Assembly (NCBI GenBank): GCA_046348685.1
Contig: JAXMDT010000001.1
Coordinates: forward strand, 1 to 64,000
Source of the DNA: JAXMDT01 sp046348685
GTDB taxonomy: Bacteria > Pseudomonadota > Alphaproteobacteria > Rickettsiales > UBA998
Direction of reading: 5' to 3'
DNA length: 64,000 bases
This document shows, in pieces, positions 16,640 to 25,240 of this stretch (its first letter is position 1; every line of letters begins with the position of its first letter). Under the pieces are notes generated by a model. That model worked only from the letters and a program-made list of their open reading frames with translations. It searched no databases and was not told where the DNA came from. The translations under genes were made by a program, and so were the position numbers.

Positions 16640-17908
16640 TTAGGGAGTATTGCAGCCGCAGTAATTGATGAAAGCGGCCCGAGACTGGGCATTCAGGGGA
16701 TTGTTCAAATCATGCCATGGATAGCTGTCAGCACTGCCGCCGAAATAGATTGAATAATAGACTTTATTGTCGGGGTCTTTCGCATATTCGCACATCTTTT
16801 GGATGTAATAAGGGTTATCCCCGGGCGTGAAAGAAGGATTTTGAAGATTCGCGCTACAGGGAATCGTCCTGATATTGCAGTTTATAAGACCCCACTCGGG
16901 AAATGCTGTGTACTTGCCGCGTTCTTTGGCGAAGTTGCGTGCCATGTCCAGTTTCGCCTGGCGGTTTGCCCAGCGCGCCACGGCATCGGTTTTCGAGCCG
17001 CTGTTATCATAAGCTTCGATGCTGATGATATCGACCACGTCATCACCAGGATATCCCTCGCGCATCAACGCATCATTGATCGTACCATTACTATTGTAAT
17101 CGAACTTGATACCGCAATCGCCGCAGGTCGAGCGGATTGAGGTAACGATGTTGTGAAAACAACTGCGAAAAGCGGGCACCAGTTCATTGTGCCATGTACC
17201 GCTTTTTTTATCTTTGGGCGACATGCCAGGATTTGTCCCGATATTCCACTCCCAGCCAATACGCAAAATCAAACCGTGGTTAATGCCAGCGGCTTTCAAA
17301 GCGTGTCCGTAATTCGCATAGTGATTATTAAAAGTTCCAGCGGCGCAACTCTGTAGACGGTTACTTAAAACACTGAAAGGTTCCTCGTTGACGCCGACGA
17401 CGCCAGGATAGGAAAGTACAAAGTGGCGGCATGAAGGACCTTCATTCAGATATTGCGCGATAAGGCTGATATTTTTAGTCCACCCTCCGTTTAACGCGTT
17501 CCATTCCGTGCGTCCTTCAAACGTATGACCGACATCGAAGGAAACAGGCAGATCGGTATGCTGTCCGCCCAGCAATGCACCGGGGCGCGGCGGTGAACAC
17601 ATGCAGCTTGGCGGCGGCGGTGCGGTCGGCGGGCAGAGGTCGGGACTGATATCGCACAGCGCGGCTGGGTTCATCGGCCCGGGACGTGGCGGCATTTTAA
17701 CGCTGTCCATACACCGAGGCTCTTTGAAAATACTCGGCACGCCTTCACTGGCGACATTGGATTCATAGCAACCGCTCAATGCCTGTTTAACAGGGATAGG
17801 ACTCCGCATGGATATCAACGCGTCACTGGATGGTTGCGCGGCGCCAAGAACAAGCCCAGAGAGAGCGAGGAGAACTGTGTACATTACTTCGTATGATACA
17901 CGAAACAT
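16640..17908 (-). CDS. Secreted GH26-like glycoside hydrolase
   Basis: A 422-residue protein with a signal peptide (about residues 1-23), a proline- and cysteine-rich linker (about 60-110), and a TIM-barrel hydrolase domain. Candidate catalytic acids are the Glu in LRIGWEWNIG and the Glu in FPEWGL, the positions expected for GH26/GH113-like beta-mannanases. The domain also shows PGDDVVDIISIEAYD and DNPYYIQKM, as in GH26-like proteins. About fifteen cysteines suggest several disulfides in the periplasm or outside. The ATG at 17908 has an AGGAAAGAAGG site; a longer frame from TTG 17929 does not. It stands alone between mreC and a phosphomannomutase. The substrate is unproven. Confidence 0.7.
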   Translation of the reverse strand: MFRVSYEVMYTVLLALSGLVLGAAQPSSDALISMRSPIPVKQALSGCYESNVASEGVPSIFKEPRCMDSVKMPPRPGPMNPAALCDISPDLCPPTAPPPPSCMCSPPRPGALLGGQHTDLPVSFDVGHTFEGRTEWNALNGGWTKNISLIAQYLNEGPSCRHFVLSYPGVVGVNEEPFSVLSNRLQSCAAGTFNNHYANYGHALKAAGINHGLILRIGWEWNIGTNPGMSPKDKKSGTWHNELVPAFRSCFHNIVTSIRSTCGDCGIKFDYNSNGTINDALMREGYPGDDVVDIISIEAYDNSGSKTDAVARWANRQAKLDMARNFAKERGKYTAFPEWGLINCNIRTIPCSANLQNPSFTPGDNPYYIQKMCEYAKDPDNKVYYSIYFGGSADSYPWHDLNNPLNAQSRAAFINYCGCNTP

Positions 17909-18001
17909 GCCTTCTTTCCTAGAGAGCAATAAGAAAAAAGGTCTTTAGTTGGTGATTTATTTTAGCTTTCTAAAACTGTTGATTTGCTTTGAAAAATATA
18001 C

Positions 18002-18036
18002 AAAAAGACGTTCGCCGGGCTAATTCGGCGAACGTC
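18002..18036 (-). terminator. Intrinsic terminator of the phosphomannomutase gene
   Basis: A perfect 11-bp stem (GACGTTCGCCG / CGGCGAACGTC). On the minus strand it is followed by TTTTTG and further T-rich sequence, just downstream of the stop at 18057. Confidence 0.85.
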
Positions 18037-18056
18037 CATATTTGTATTTCAAAATT

Positions 18057-19577
18057 TTAGTGTGCGGTTGAGGTCAGGTCGCTGTCGATGCCGGACTCTT
18101 TCAGCTGGCTGATCACCATCTGTTTCAGGGCTTCGAGCGATTTCTCATCCTGCGCTTCGCAGCGCGCGATGAGTGCCGATTGCGTATTGGACGCACGCGC
18201 CAGCCACCAGCCGCCATGTGCTTTCACGCGGACGCCGTCCACTTCATTCACTTCGATCGGTTCACCGGAGGCCTGCATTTTTTTCAAGCGGTCGCGGATT
18301 TCTTCCACCACTTGGAATTTGCGGGCAGGGTCAACGTCGATACGAATCTCCGGCGTATTGTAAACATGCGGGATCGCATCGACCATCTGGGTCAGCGTTT
18401 CCTTGCTGTGTGCGACGAGGTCGAGCAGGCGTACGGCGGAGTAGATGCCATCGTCGAACCCGTAATACCCATCGGCAAAGAAAATGTGGCCACTCATTTC
18501 ACCAGCAATAGCGGCGCCGGTTTCCGCCATTTTCGCTTTGATCAGCGAATGGCCTGTTTTCCACATGATCGGCTCGCCGCCGTTTTTCTTCACGTCGTCG
18601 AACAGAATCTGGCTCGCTTTGACATCGGCGATGATCGGCGCGCCCGGTTTGCGGGAGAGAATTTCGCGCGAGAAGAACATCATCATCTGGTCGCCCCAGA
18701 GAATCGTGCCTTTGCCGTCAACGGCGCCAATGCGGTCGCCATCGCCATCGAACGCCACGCCGAGATCGGCTTTTGTCTCGAGGACTTTATCGATCAGCTG
18801 CTGCATGTTTTCCGGCACGGTTGGGTCTGGATGGTGGTTCGGGAAGCGGCCATCAAGCTCCGTGTTGAGCAGGATATGCTCGCCCGGCAGAAGCTTCGTC
18901 ACCATTTCGGTGATTTCGCCGGCAGCCCCGTTACCTGGATCCCAGACGACTTTGAGGGATTTTGCGCCTTCTTTTTTGAAGTCGGACGCCATGCGCTCCA
19001 CGTAAATCGGCTTGATGTCGATCTGTTCTTCGCTGCCGCTGGCGGAGAGAAAATCTTCTTTTTCGATAAGATCGCCGAGTTCCTGAATCAGATCACCGTA
19101 GAAAGGCTTCGTGCCCAGCGTCATTTTGAAGCCGTTATGGTGCGGCGGGTTGTGCGAGCCGGTCACCATGATGCCCGCGTCGGCTTTGGTGTGGTGAGCC
19201 GCGAAATAAAGCATCGGGGTAGGGCCGACGCCAGTATTTTTGATCGCGGCGCCGGAATCGAGGAGGCCTTGCAAAAGCGCGTTGGAAAGCGCGGGTGAGC
19301 TGACGCGGCCATCCCGTGCCATCGCTATAACTGGGTGTGCTTTGCTCAGCTTACGGCTAATAATAGTAGCGAAAGCGCGGCCGATCGCGTATGCGATTTC
19401 CGGCGAGAGTGACTCATCTACAACACCGCGGATGTCGTAGGCGCGTAATATGCTGCGTTGCAGCGAAATTTTCGGTGTGGCTTTTGTAGCTTGCATATCA
19501 AAATCCCTCTTTGATGTTGTAGATGAAGAAAAATCGTCGTTTGTGCAGTGCAAAATCTGTTCCTTTTGGGTCGGCAT
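18057..19577 (-). CDS. Phosphomannomutase/phosphoglucomutase
   Basis: A 506-residue alpha-D-phosphohexomutase that interconverts hexose 6-phosphate and 1-phosphate, giving mannose-1-phosphate for GDP-mannose or glucose-1-phosphate. It has the phosphoserine loop TGSHNPPHHNG (Ser141), the metal loop DGDGDRIG, the sugar loop GEMSGH and the phosphate loop RASNTQSA. The first 27 residues are not typical, and an ATG at 19496 with a GAGGGA site would give a 479-residue protein of the usual length; either start is possible. It diverges from manC with 193-217 bp between them, so the pair supplies GDP-mannose. Confidence 0.92.
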   Translation of the reverse strand: MPTQKEQILHCTNDDFSSSTTSKRDFDMQATKATPKISLQRSILRAYDIRGVVDESLSPEIAYAIGRAFATIISRKLSKAHPVIAMARDGRVSSPALSNALLQGLLDSGAAIKNTGVGPTPMLYFAAHHTKADAGIMVTGSHNPPHHNGFKMTLGTKPFYGDLIQELGDLIEKEDFLSASGSEEQIDIKPIYVERMASDFKKEGAKSLKVVWDPGNGAAGEITEMVTKLLPGEHILLNTELDGRFPNHHPDPTVPENMQQLIDKVLETKADLGVAFDGDGDRIGAVDGKGTILWGDQMMMFFSREILSRKPGAPIIADVKASQILFDDVKKNGGEPIMWKTGHSLIKAKMAETGAAIAGEMSGHIFFADGYYGFDDGIYSAVRLLDLVAHSKETLTQMVDAIPHVYNTPEIRIDVDPARKFQVVEEIRDRLKKMQASGEPIEVNEVDGVRVKAHGGWWLARASNTQSALIARCEAQDEKSLEALKQMVISQLKESGIDSDLTSTAH

Positions 19578-19794
19578 GCTATTCGTCCTCTAACGTAAAA
19601 GTAAATAAGAATATTTTAACGGGCATAGCCGAACCGGAATATAAATACTAGTTAAAAAAGTGTTTACGAAGCAAAAAAAATTCTATACGTAAGAGACTGC
19701 ATAGCTGCAATGCAAAATAATTATGGTTTCTTTATGGGAACTATGTGTTAATTAATAAAATATTATTAAATTGTCTAACAATAGGAATGTAACC
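19578..19794. promoter_or_regulatory. Divergent promoter region, phosphomannomutase / manC
   Basis: About 215 bases, far more AT-rich than the flanking genes, with several A/T runs. It must hold both promoters. I cannot assign hexamers with confidence. Confidence 0.45.
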
Positions 19795-21276
19795 ATGGCA
19801 AGTGTAACCGCATTAAGAAAACCCGCAAACGACTCAAAACCAATAATTGTTCCGGTTATTTTATCCGGTGGCATGGGCAGTCGCCTGTGGCCGATGTCCC
19901 GCGCAAAAATGCCTAAACAATTCATGGGTTTTGGTACAAACGGGGGTTCCAGCCTTCTGAATCAGACGGCGAAACGCGTAAAATCTAACCGTTTTGCAGC
20001 GCCATTAGTGATTACTAATAGTGATCATCGTTTCCTGGTTGCCGAACACATGAAGCAAGCGGGCTTTTCCAATGCAGGTATCATTCTGGAACCCGAAATG
20101 CGCAACACTGCACCGGCGATTGCCGCTGCCGCGCTCTACGTTCAATCCTTATATAAAAACGCCCTGATGCTGGTCCTTCCTTCCGACCACGTCATCAAGG
20201 ACGAAAAAACCTTTGCCGCTGCGGTTGAGACGGCTTCCGACGTCGCCGCCGATGGTTTCCTCGTGACCTTCGGTATTTCGCCGGAATATCCGGAAACCGG
20301 TTATGGCTACATTAAACAAGGTAATGCGCTCGAAGCTGCTGAAGGTGCTTACAGCGTCAGCAAATTCGTTGAAAAGCCGGACAGCGAAACCGCGACGAAA
20401 TATCTCGCCGCGGGCGATTATTCGTGGAACAGCGGCATGTTCATGTTCCCGGTCGATACGTTGATCGCTGAAATGAAGACGCACCAGCCGAAAACGCTGC
20501 AAGCCTGCGAACAGGCTTTGGCAAAAGCAGAGAAAGACCCGGATTTCATTCGCCTCGATGCCGACGCGTTCTCGAAAGCCCCGAAAGATTCGATCGATTA
20601 CGCGATCATGGAGAAAACCGAGAAAGCGGCCGTCGTGCCGGTTTCATGCGGCTGGTCGGATGCCGGTGCATGGGATTCCCTGTGGCGCATTGGTGAAAAA
20701 GATGCGGACAACAACGTGAAAAAAGGCACCGTTTATGCCCGCGACACGAAAGATTCCTATATCCACGCGGAAGACGGCCCGCAGATTGCGACTCTCGGCC
20801 TTGAGAACGTGATCGTCGTTTCCACGAAAGACACCGTGCTCGTTGCCGATAAGAAGCGCGCTCAGGACGTCAAAGCCCTGATGGAAGAAGTGAAAGAGAA
20901 AAACAGTGAGTTGGTTGACCATCACCTGCGCGTGCAGCGCCCGTGGGGTTTCTATGAAACCATCCAGTTGCATCCGACCCATCAGGTGAAATTCATCTCT
21001 GTGAAGCCCGGCGCGAAACTTTCCGTGCAGATGCACCACCACCGCGCTGAGCATTGGGTAGTCGTGAAGGGCACTGGCCGCGTGTCGGTTGACGGCGAAG
21101 AAAAAATGCTGACCGAAAACCAGTATGTGCACATCCCGCTTGGTTCGGTTCATTGGATCGAAAACATCGGCAAGCTCGAGCTGGAATTCATCGAAGTGCA
21201 GTTCGGCTCGTATCTCGGTGAAGATGACATCGTCCGCTTCAGCGACATCTATGGCCGCGCCGGTACGAACAAATAA
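19795..21276 (+). CDS. manC: Mannose-1-phosphate guanylyltransferase / mannose-6-phosphate isomerase
   Basis: A 493-residue bifunctional enzyme making GDP-mannose. The N-terminal nucleotidyltransferase has the signature GGMGSRLWPMSR, EKPD and a WNSGMF segment. The C-terminal cupin domain has the metal-binding HHHRAEHW motif of type II phosphomannose isomerase. The ATG at 19795 follows AGGAA and is preferred to the TTG at 19771. A perfect hairpin terminator follows. Together with the divergent mutase it gives the full route from fructose-6-phosphate to GDP-mannose, which could feed LPS, exopolysaccharide or an alginate-like polymer. Confidence 0.94.
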   Translation: MASVTALRKPANDSKPIIVPVILSGGMGSRLWPMSRAKMPKQFMGFGTNGGSSLLNQTAKRVKSNRFAAPLVITNSDHRFLVAEHMKQAGFSNAGIILEPEMRNTAPAIAAAALYVQSLYKNALMLVLPSDHVIKDEKTFAAAVETASDVAADGFLVTFGISPEYPETGYGYIKQGNALEAAEGAYSVSKFVEKPDSETATKYLAAGDYSWNSGMFMFPVDTLIAEMKTHQPKTLQACEQALAKAEKDPDFIRLDADAFSKAPKDSIDYAIMEKTEKAAVVPVSCGWSDAGAWDSLWRIGEKDADNNVKKGTVYARDTKDSYIHAEDGPQIATLGLENVIVVSTKDTVLVADKKRAQDVKALMEEVKEKNSELVDHHLRVQRPWGFYETIQLHPTHQVKFISVKPGAKLSVQMHHHRAEHWVVVKGTGRVSVDGEEKMLTENQYVHIPLGSVHWIENIGKLELEFIEVQFGSYLGEDDIVRFSDIYGRAGTNK

Positions 21277-21306
21277 GGCATCCTACTTGGATTGAGAGCA
21301 AAGGAA

Positions 21307-21335
21307 ACGCCCGGTAGAAATACCGGGCGTTTTTG
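21307..21335 (+). terminator. Intrinsic terminator of manC
   Basis: A perfect 10-bp stem (ACGCCCGGTA / TACCGGGCGT) with a GAAA tetraloop, followed by TTTTG. Confidence 0.92.
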
Positions 21336-21403
21336 TTATGCAGACCTTGACCATGGGCTAAACTCGGCTATTTTGGCTGAAATATGCCAAAAAGAGGGAG
21401 AAA

Positions 21404-22153
21404 ATGGCCGGCCATTCGCAGTTTAAGAACATCATGCACAGGAAGGGCGCTCAGGATAAGAAGCGCTCGAAACTCTACACGAAGATCATCCGCGAGATCG
21501 TCGTGGCGGCCAAATCCGGCCTGCCGGACCCCAACTCCAACCCGCGCCTGCGTGCGGCCATGCTGATGGCACGGCAGGAAAATATGCCCAAGGACAAGAT
21601 CGAAAACGCGATCAAAAAGGCCACCGGCGCGCAGGATGCCGAGAATTATAAAGAAGTGCGCTACGAAGGCTACGGGCCGGGCGGCGTTGCCATCATCGTC
21701 GAGGCATTGACTGACAACAACAACCGCACCGCCGGGGATGTGCGCTCTACCTTCACCAAACAAGGCGGAAATATGGGGGAGTCAGGCAGCGTCAGTTTCA
21801 TGTTCGACCATCTCGGCATGATCGAATTCGCCAAAGCCGCCGCCTCCGACGATGCAATGTTCGAAGCCGCTGTCGAAGCCGGTGCGGACAATGTGGAGTC
21901 GGATGAGGAAGCGCACCGAGTCACCTGCAGCGTTGATGCGTTGCATGAAGTCGCCCGGGCGCTCGAGGCCAAATTCGGCGAGCCGAAATCCGCGAAATTC
22001 ACCTGGCTGCCAAAAACGACGACGCCGGTTTCCGAAGAGCAAGCGCAGGCGCTCCTCAAGCTGATCGACACGCTGGAAGATAATGACGACGTGCAGCAGG
22101 TGTTCTCGAACTTCGAGGTTTCGGAAGAAATCATGAAGCGGTTGAGTGCCTAG
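21404..22153 (+). CDS. yebC: YebC/PmpR-family protein
   Basis: A 249-residue protein starting MAGHSQFKNIMHRK, the family signature, with the usual GYGPGG segment in the middle. YebC/TACO1 proteins are now linked to translation of proline-rich stretches and were earlier described as transcription regulators. A GGGAG ribosome site precedes the ATG. It sits directly upstream of ruvC, the classic order. Confidence 0.95.
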   Translation: MAGHSQFKNIMHRKGAQDKKRSKLYTKIIREIVVAAKSGLPDPNSNPRLRAAMLMARQENMPKDKIENAIKKATGAQDAENYKEVRYEGYGPGGVAIIVEALTDNNNRTAGDVRSTFTKQGGNMGESGSVSFMFDHLGMIEFAKAAASDDAMFEAAVEAGADNVESDEEAHRVTCSVDALHEVARALEAKFGEPKSAKFTWLPKTTTPVSEEQAQALLKLIDTLEDNDDVQQVFSNFEVSEEIMKRLSA

Positions 22154-22160
22154 TACATCT

Positions 22161-22220
22161 GTCATTCTGAGGGAGCGCAGCGACCGAAGAATCTAGATCC
22201 TTCGCTGCGCTCAGGATGAC
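22161..22220. repeat. Palindromic repeat, CTGAG/CTCAG family
   Basis: GTCATTCTGAGGGAGCGCAG pairs with CTTCGCTGCGCTCAGGATGA across about 60 bp. A second copy lies at 27134 upstream of tolQ. It occupies the yebC-ruvC gap. Confidence 0.75.
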
Positions 22221-22232
22221 GAAGAGGAATTT

Positions 22233-22715
22233 ATGCGCATCATCGGCATCGACCCTGGCCTGCAAACCACCGGCTACGGGATCATCACCGTCAAAGGCAA
22301 TGCCTGCTCGCATGTGACGAGCGGCACGATCAAAAGCAATGCCAAGGAAAATCTCTCTGAGCGCCTGTTGACCCTCAGCGTCGGCCTCAAGCATGTCATC
22401 GAGCAGTACCAGCCGGACATGGCGGCGATCGAGGAAACCTTCGTCAACGTCAATGCGGCCTCCACCCTGAAGCTCGGCAATGCGCGGGGGGCAATTTTGC
22501 TGACCCTGGCCCAGTCCGGCCTGCCGGTATCGGAATATGCCGCTACCCTCGTCAAAAAAAGCATTGTCGGGGTAGGACGGGCGGAAAAAGACCAGGTCGG
22601 CATGATGGTGAAGATTCTTTTGCGTGATGTAGATCAATCCTCGCACGATGCGCTCGATGCCCTGGCAATCGCCCTTTGCCATGCCCATCATTATCAGACG
22701 ATGGCAGTATACTAA
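22233..22715 (+). CDS. ruvC: Holliday junction endonuclease RuvC
   Basis: A 160-residue RNase H-fold nuclease that resolves Holliday junctions bound by RuvAB. The four catalytic acids are visible: Asp7 (GIDPG), Glu67 (AAIEETF), and Asp139 and Asp142 (SHDALDALA). The length is standard. A repeat element separates it from ruvA. Confidence 0.96.
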   Translation: MRIIGIDPGLQTTGYGIITVKGNACSHVTSGTIKSNAKENLSERLLTLSVGLKHVIEQYQPDMAAIEETFVNVNAASTLKLGNARGAILLTLAQSGLPVSEYAATLVKKSIVGVGRAEKDQVGMMVKILLRDVDQSSHDALDALAIALCHAHHYQTMAVY

Positions 22716-22716
22716 T

Positions 22717-22833
22717 CGTCATTCCAGCGAAAGCTGGAATCCAGAGTTTTCTTGCCTCCCTTCGGAATCTTTGATTTATTAAAATAAGTAATTCAATTTT
22801 ATAAGCTGGATTCCAGCTTTCGCTGGAATGACG
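22717..22833. repeat. Paired inverted repeat, TCATTCCAGC family
   Basis: Two perfect 28-bp inverted arms (22717-22744 and 22806-22833), each itself a small palindrome (CCAGCGAAAGCTGG), enclose an AT-rich centre. Other copies lie at 41594, 53778, 54953 and 55981. The right arm ends 9 bases before the ruvA start. Confidence 0.9.
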
Positions 22834-22841
22834 AAGCAAGT

Positions 22842-23456
22842 ATGATCGGTAAACTGCGAGGGAAGGTGGATAGTATCGCTGAGGATCATCTGATTCTCGA
22901 TGTGAACGGCGTTGGCTATCTGGTGTTTGCTTCCTCGCGCATTCTCTCGCAGCTTGCTGACATCAAAGGCGAGGTCAGCCTCGCCATCGAAACCCATGTG
23001 CGCGAAGACCATATCCATCTCTACGGGTTTCTCACCGAAGCTGAGCGTGCCTGGTTCAAATTGCTCACCACTGTGCAGGGCGTCGGCGCGAAGATGGGGC
23101 TCTCGCTGCTCAGCGCGTTTTCGCCGGAAGAAATGACGATTATGATCGCCGCCGGGGATGTCACCTCGCTCACCCGGGCCAATGGTGTTGGAAAAAAGCT
23201 CGGCGAGCGTCTGGTCACCGAACTCAAATCCAAAGTTGGCGCGCTGGAAATTAAAACCGCGACGTTTACGCCAAATGCTGCGCCCACCAAAGCCAGCAAG
23301 AAAACCTCCAGCCTCAATGAAGATGCGGTCTCGGCGCTCATCCACCTCGGTTACTCGCGCACTGAAGCGTTCCAGGCCGTCGCCCGCGCCGTCAGCGAGG
23401 GAGCAAAGACCTTGGACGATATCATCAAAATGGGACTGCAGGAATTAGTGGCGTAG
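22842..23456 (+). CDS. ruvA: Holliday junction DNA-binding protein RuvA
   Basis: A 204-residue protein starting MIGKLRGKVDSI, typical of RuvA. An OB-fold N-terminal domain (with GVGYLVFASSR) is followed by helix-hairpin-helix motifs (VQGVGAKMGLSLLS, ANGVGKKLGERLV) and a C-terminal domain III (about 155-204) that contacts RuvB. It forms the tetramer that holds the junction. The next gene is not ruvB but an AT-rich insertion starting 2 bases later. Confidence 0.96.
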   Translation: MIGKLRGKVDSIAEDHLILDVNGVGYLVFASSRILSQLADIKGEVSLAIETHVREDHIHLYGFLTEAERAWFKLLTTVQGVGAKMGLSLLSAFSPEEMTIMIAAGDVTSLTRANGVGKKLGERLVTELKSKVGALEIKTATFTPNAAPTKASKKTSSLNEDAVSALIHLGYSRTEAFQAVARAVSEGAKTLDDIIKMGLQELVA

Positions 23457-23458
23457 TT

Positions 23459-24199
23459 ATGTACGTTGATAAAAGTCTATGGCAGAAAACATATGACAAA
23501 GAATTTTTGCCGCTTTGGCCATGTTCAAGATGTGGAATCGGCCATCTTCATTTAATAGAAGATACTTTCAGAATTATAGAACCTTATCATGTAGAGCTTG
23601 ATAGAACTTTTCTACACGAAATTAACGAAATAGATGCACGGCGGTTCTGCGGTATGCTTTCATGTACCTACACACCGTGTAAAGATATTGTCTCATTTTA
23701 CGGTAATACCTCGCTGTATTTAGTCATTGAGGAAGACGGTAAAAGTTTTGATTCTGAAAGTTTAGAAATACAAGGAATGTTTCCTGCGCCAGACATATTC
23801 AAAATTAGCGATAAAGTTCCAAAAAATATTTCTAAGGAAATGAGAAAAGCTTTTAGGCTTTATTGGGTCGATAATGAAGCATGTGCTAATAAGATTAGAA
23901 ATATTGCGGAACGAATCTTAGATTGGCTGAATGTTCCCAAAGAAGTAATAAATGATAATGGAAAACCTTCAAAAACATTAAATGCTAGAATTAAATTTTA
24001 TTCAAAAAATGACTCTGAAAATGCAGATTTATTAGATGCATTAAGGGAGATTGGAAATGTTGGATCACATGGTCAAACTGTATATTGGTCAACGCTTTTA
24101 GATTCATTTGATGTTTCTGCTTATGTTTTTGAAGAGCTTTTTTTAAATAAAAAAGAACAGATAAAGAAAATTAGAGACCGAATTTTAATGTTTTGCTAA
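23459..24199 (+). CDS. DUF4145-like protein inserted between ruvA and ruvB
   Basis: A 246-residue protein. The N-terminal half has Cys pairs that look like zinc ligands (WPCSRCG near residue 21; CGMLSCTYTPC near 62-72). The C-terminal half (about 130-225) is helical and has the DUF4145-like pattern of a helix, ARIKFYSKN, then LREIGNVGSHG. DUF4145 occurs alone or in restriction-type proteins. The gene is strongly AT-rich compared with ruvA and ruvB on both sides, starts 2 bases after the ruvA stop and ends 9 bases before ruvB, with no clear ribosome site. It therefore looks like a horizontally acquired cassette that rides on the ruv operon. The function is unknown. Confidence 0.7.
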   Translation: MYVDKSLWQKTYDKEFLPLWPCSRCGIGHLHLIEDTFRIIEPYHVELDRTFLHEINEIDARRFCGMLSCTYTPCKDIVSFYGNTSLYLVIEEDGKSFDSESLEIQGMFPAPDIFKISDKVPKNISKEMRKAFRLYWVDNEACANKIRNIAERILDWLNVPKEVINDNGKPSKTLNARIKFYSKNDSENADLLDALREIGNVGSHGQTVYWSTLLDSFDVSAYVFEELFLNKKEQIKKIRDRILMFC

Positions 24200-24208
24200 G
24201 TATGTTAA

Positions 24209-25240
24209 ATGTCTGATGCTGCTTTAAAAACCTCACAAAAACTTCCGGAAGACATCGCCGAGATCAAATTGCGGCCGCAGGCGCTGGCGGAGTTTACCGG
24301 CCAGAAGCAGGCCTGCGAAAACCTGAAAGTGTTCGTCGATGCGGCACGTTCACGCGAAGAAGCGCTCGACCATGTGCTGCTTTATGGGCCGCCGGGTTTG
24401 GGAAAAACGACGCTCGCGCAAATTATCGCGCTCGAAATGGGCGTCGGCTTTCGCTCCACGTCTGGCCCACTGCTGACGCGCGCCGGTGATCTCGCTGCCA
24501 TTCTCACCAGTTTGCAGCCGCGCGATGTTCTGTTCATCGACGAGATTCACCGCCTGCCGATTGCCGTGGAAGAGGTGCTGTATCCCGCGATGGAAGACGG
24601 CAAACTAGACATCATCATTGGCGAAGGCCCAGCGGCGCGCACGGTGCGCATCGACCTGCCGCCATTCACGCTGGTAGGTGCGACGACACGCCTTGGCCTG
24701 ATTTCAAACCCTTTGCGCGACCGTTTCGGCATTCCACTGGCGCTGCAATTTTACGATGTATCGGAATTGAAAAAAGTGATCGCCCGCGCCGCCGATATTT
24801 TCGATGTCGAAGTGAAAGAAGAGGGGATCACCGAAATCGCCAAGCGTTCGCGTGGCACGCCGCGGATCGCCGTACGCCTCCTTCGCCGTGTGCGTGATTT
24901 TGCGACTGCCGAGAAAAAGAAAACCGTGGATGCGAAGCTGGCGGACAGTGCGCTCCTCAAACTGGATGTGGATCATTTGGGGCTGGATACTGCCGATCGT
25001 CGCTATCTCAAATTCATTGCTGAGCATTATCAGGGCGGGCCGGTAGGTATTGAAACCGTGGCGGCGGGTCTTTCCGAGCAGCGCGATAACCTGGAGGAAA
25101 CAGTAGAACCTTATTTGCTGCAGATCGGTTTCCTGCAGCGCACGCCGCGTGGCCGCGTCCTTACCGAAAATGCGTTCAAGCATCTCGGATTAAAAGCGCC
25201 GAAGCGCGATATGCTCCAGGCGGATTTACTGGATAATTAG
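24209..25240 (+). CDS. ruvB: Holliday junction branch-migration ATPase RuvB
   Basis: A 343-residue AAA+ motor. Walker A is GPPGLGKTT (Lys66), Walker B is LFIDEIHR, sensor 1 is VGATTRLG, and the arginine finger region RDRFG follows. The C-terminal winged helix ends near 330. It drives branch migration with RuvA. No ribosome site is obvious, so it may depend on translation of the upstream gene. Its 3' end overlaps the convergent gene at 25237 by 4 bases. Confidence 0.96.
   Translation: MSDAALKTSQKLPEDIAEIKLRPQALAEFTGQKQACENLKVFVDAARSREEALDHVLLYGPPGLGKTTLAQIIALEMGVGFRSTSGPLLTRAGDLAAILTSLQPRDVLFIDEIHRLPIAVEEVLYPAMEDGKLDIIIGEGPAARTVRIDLPPFTLVGATTRLGLISNPLRDRFGIPLALQFYDVSELKKVIARAADIFDVEVKEEGITEIAKRSRGTPRIAVRLLRRVRDFATAEKKKTVDAKLADSALLKLDVDHLGLDTADRRYLKFIAEHYQGGPVGIETVAAGLSEQRDNLEETVEPYLLQIGFLQRTPRGRVLTENAFKHLGLKAPKRDMLQADLLDN

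Noticed and set aside
18180..19298. 372-codon plus-strand frame inside the phosphomannomutase gene
   Set aside because: Antisense shadow of a gene with all catalytic motifs intact.
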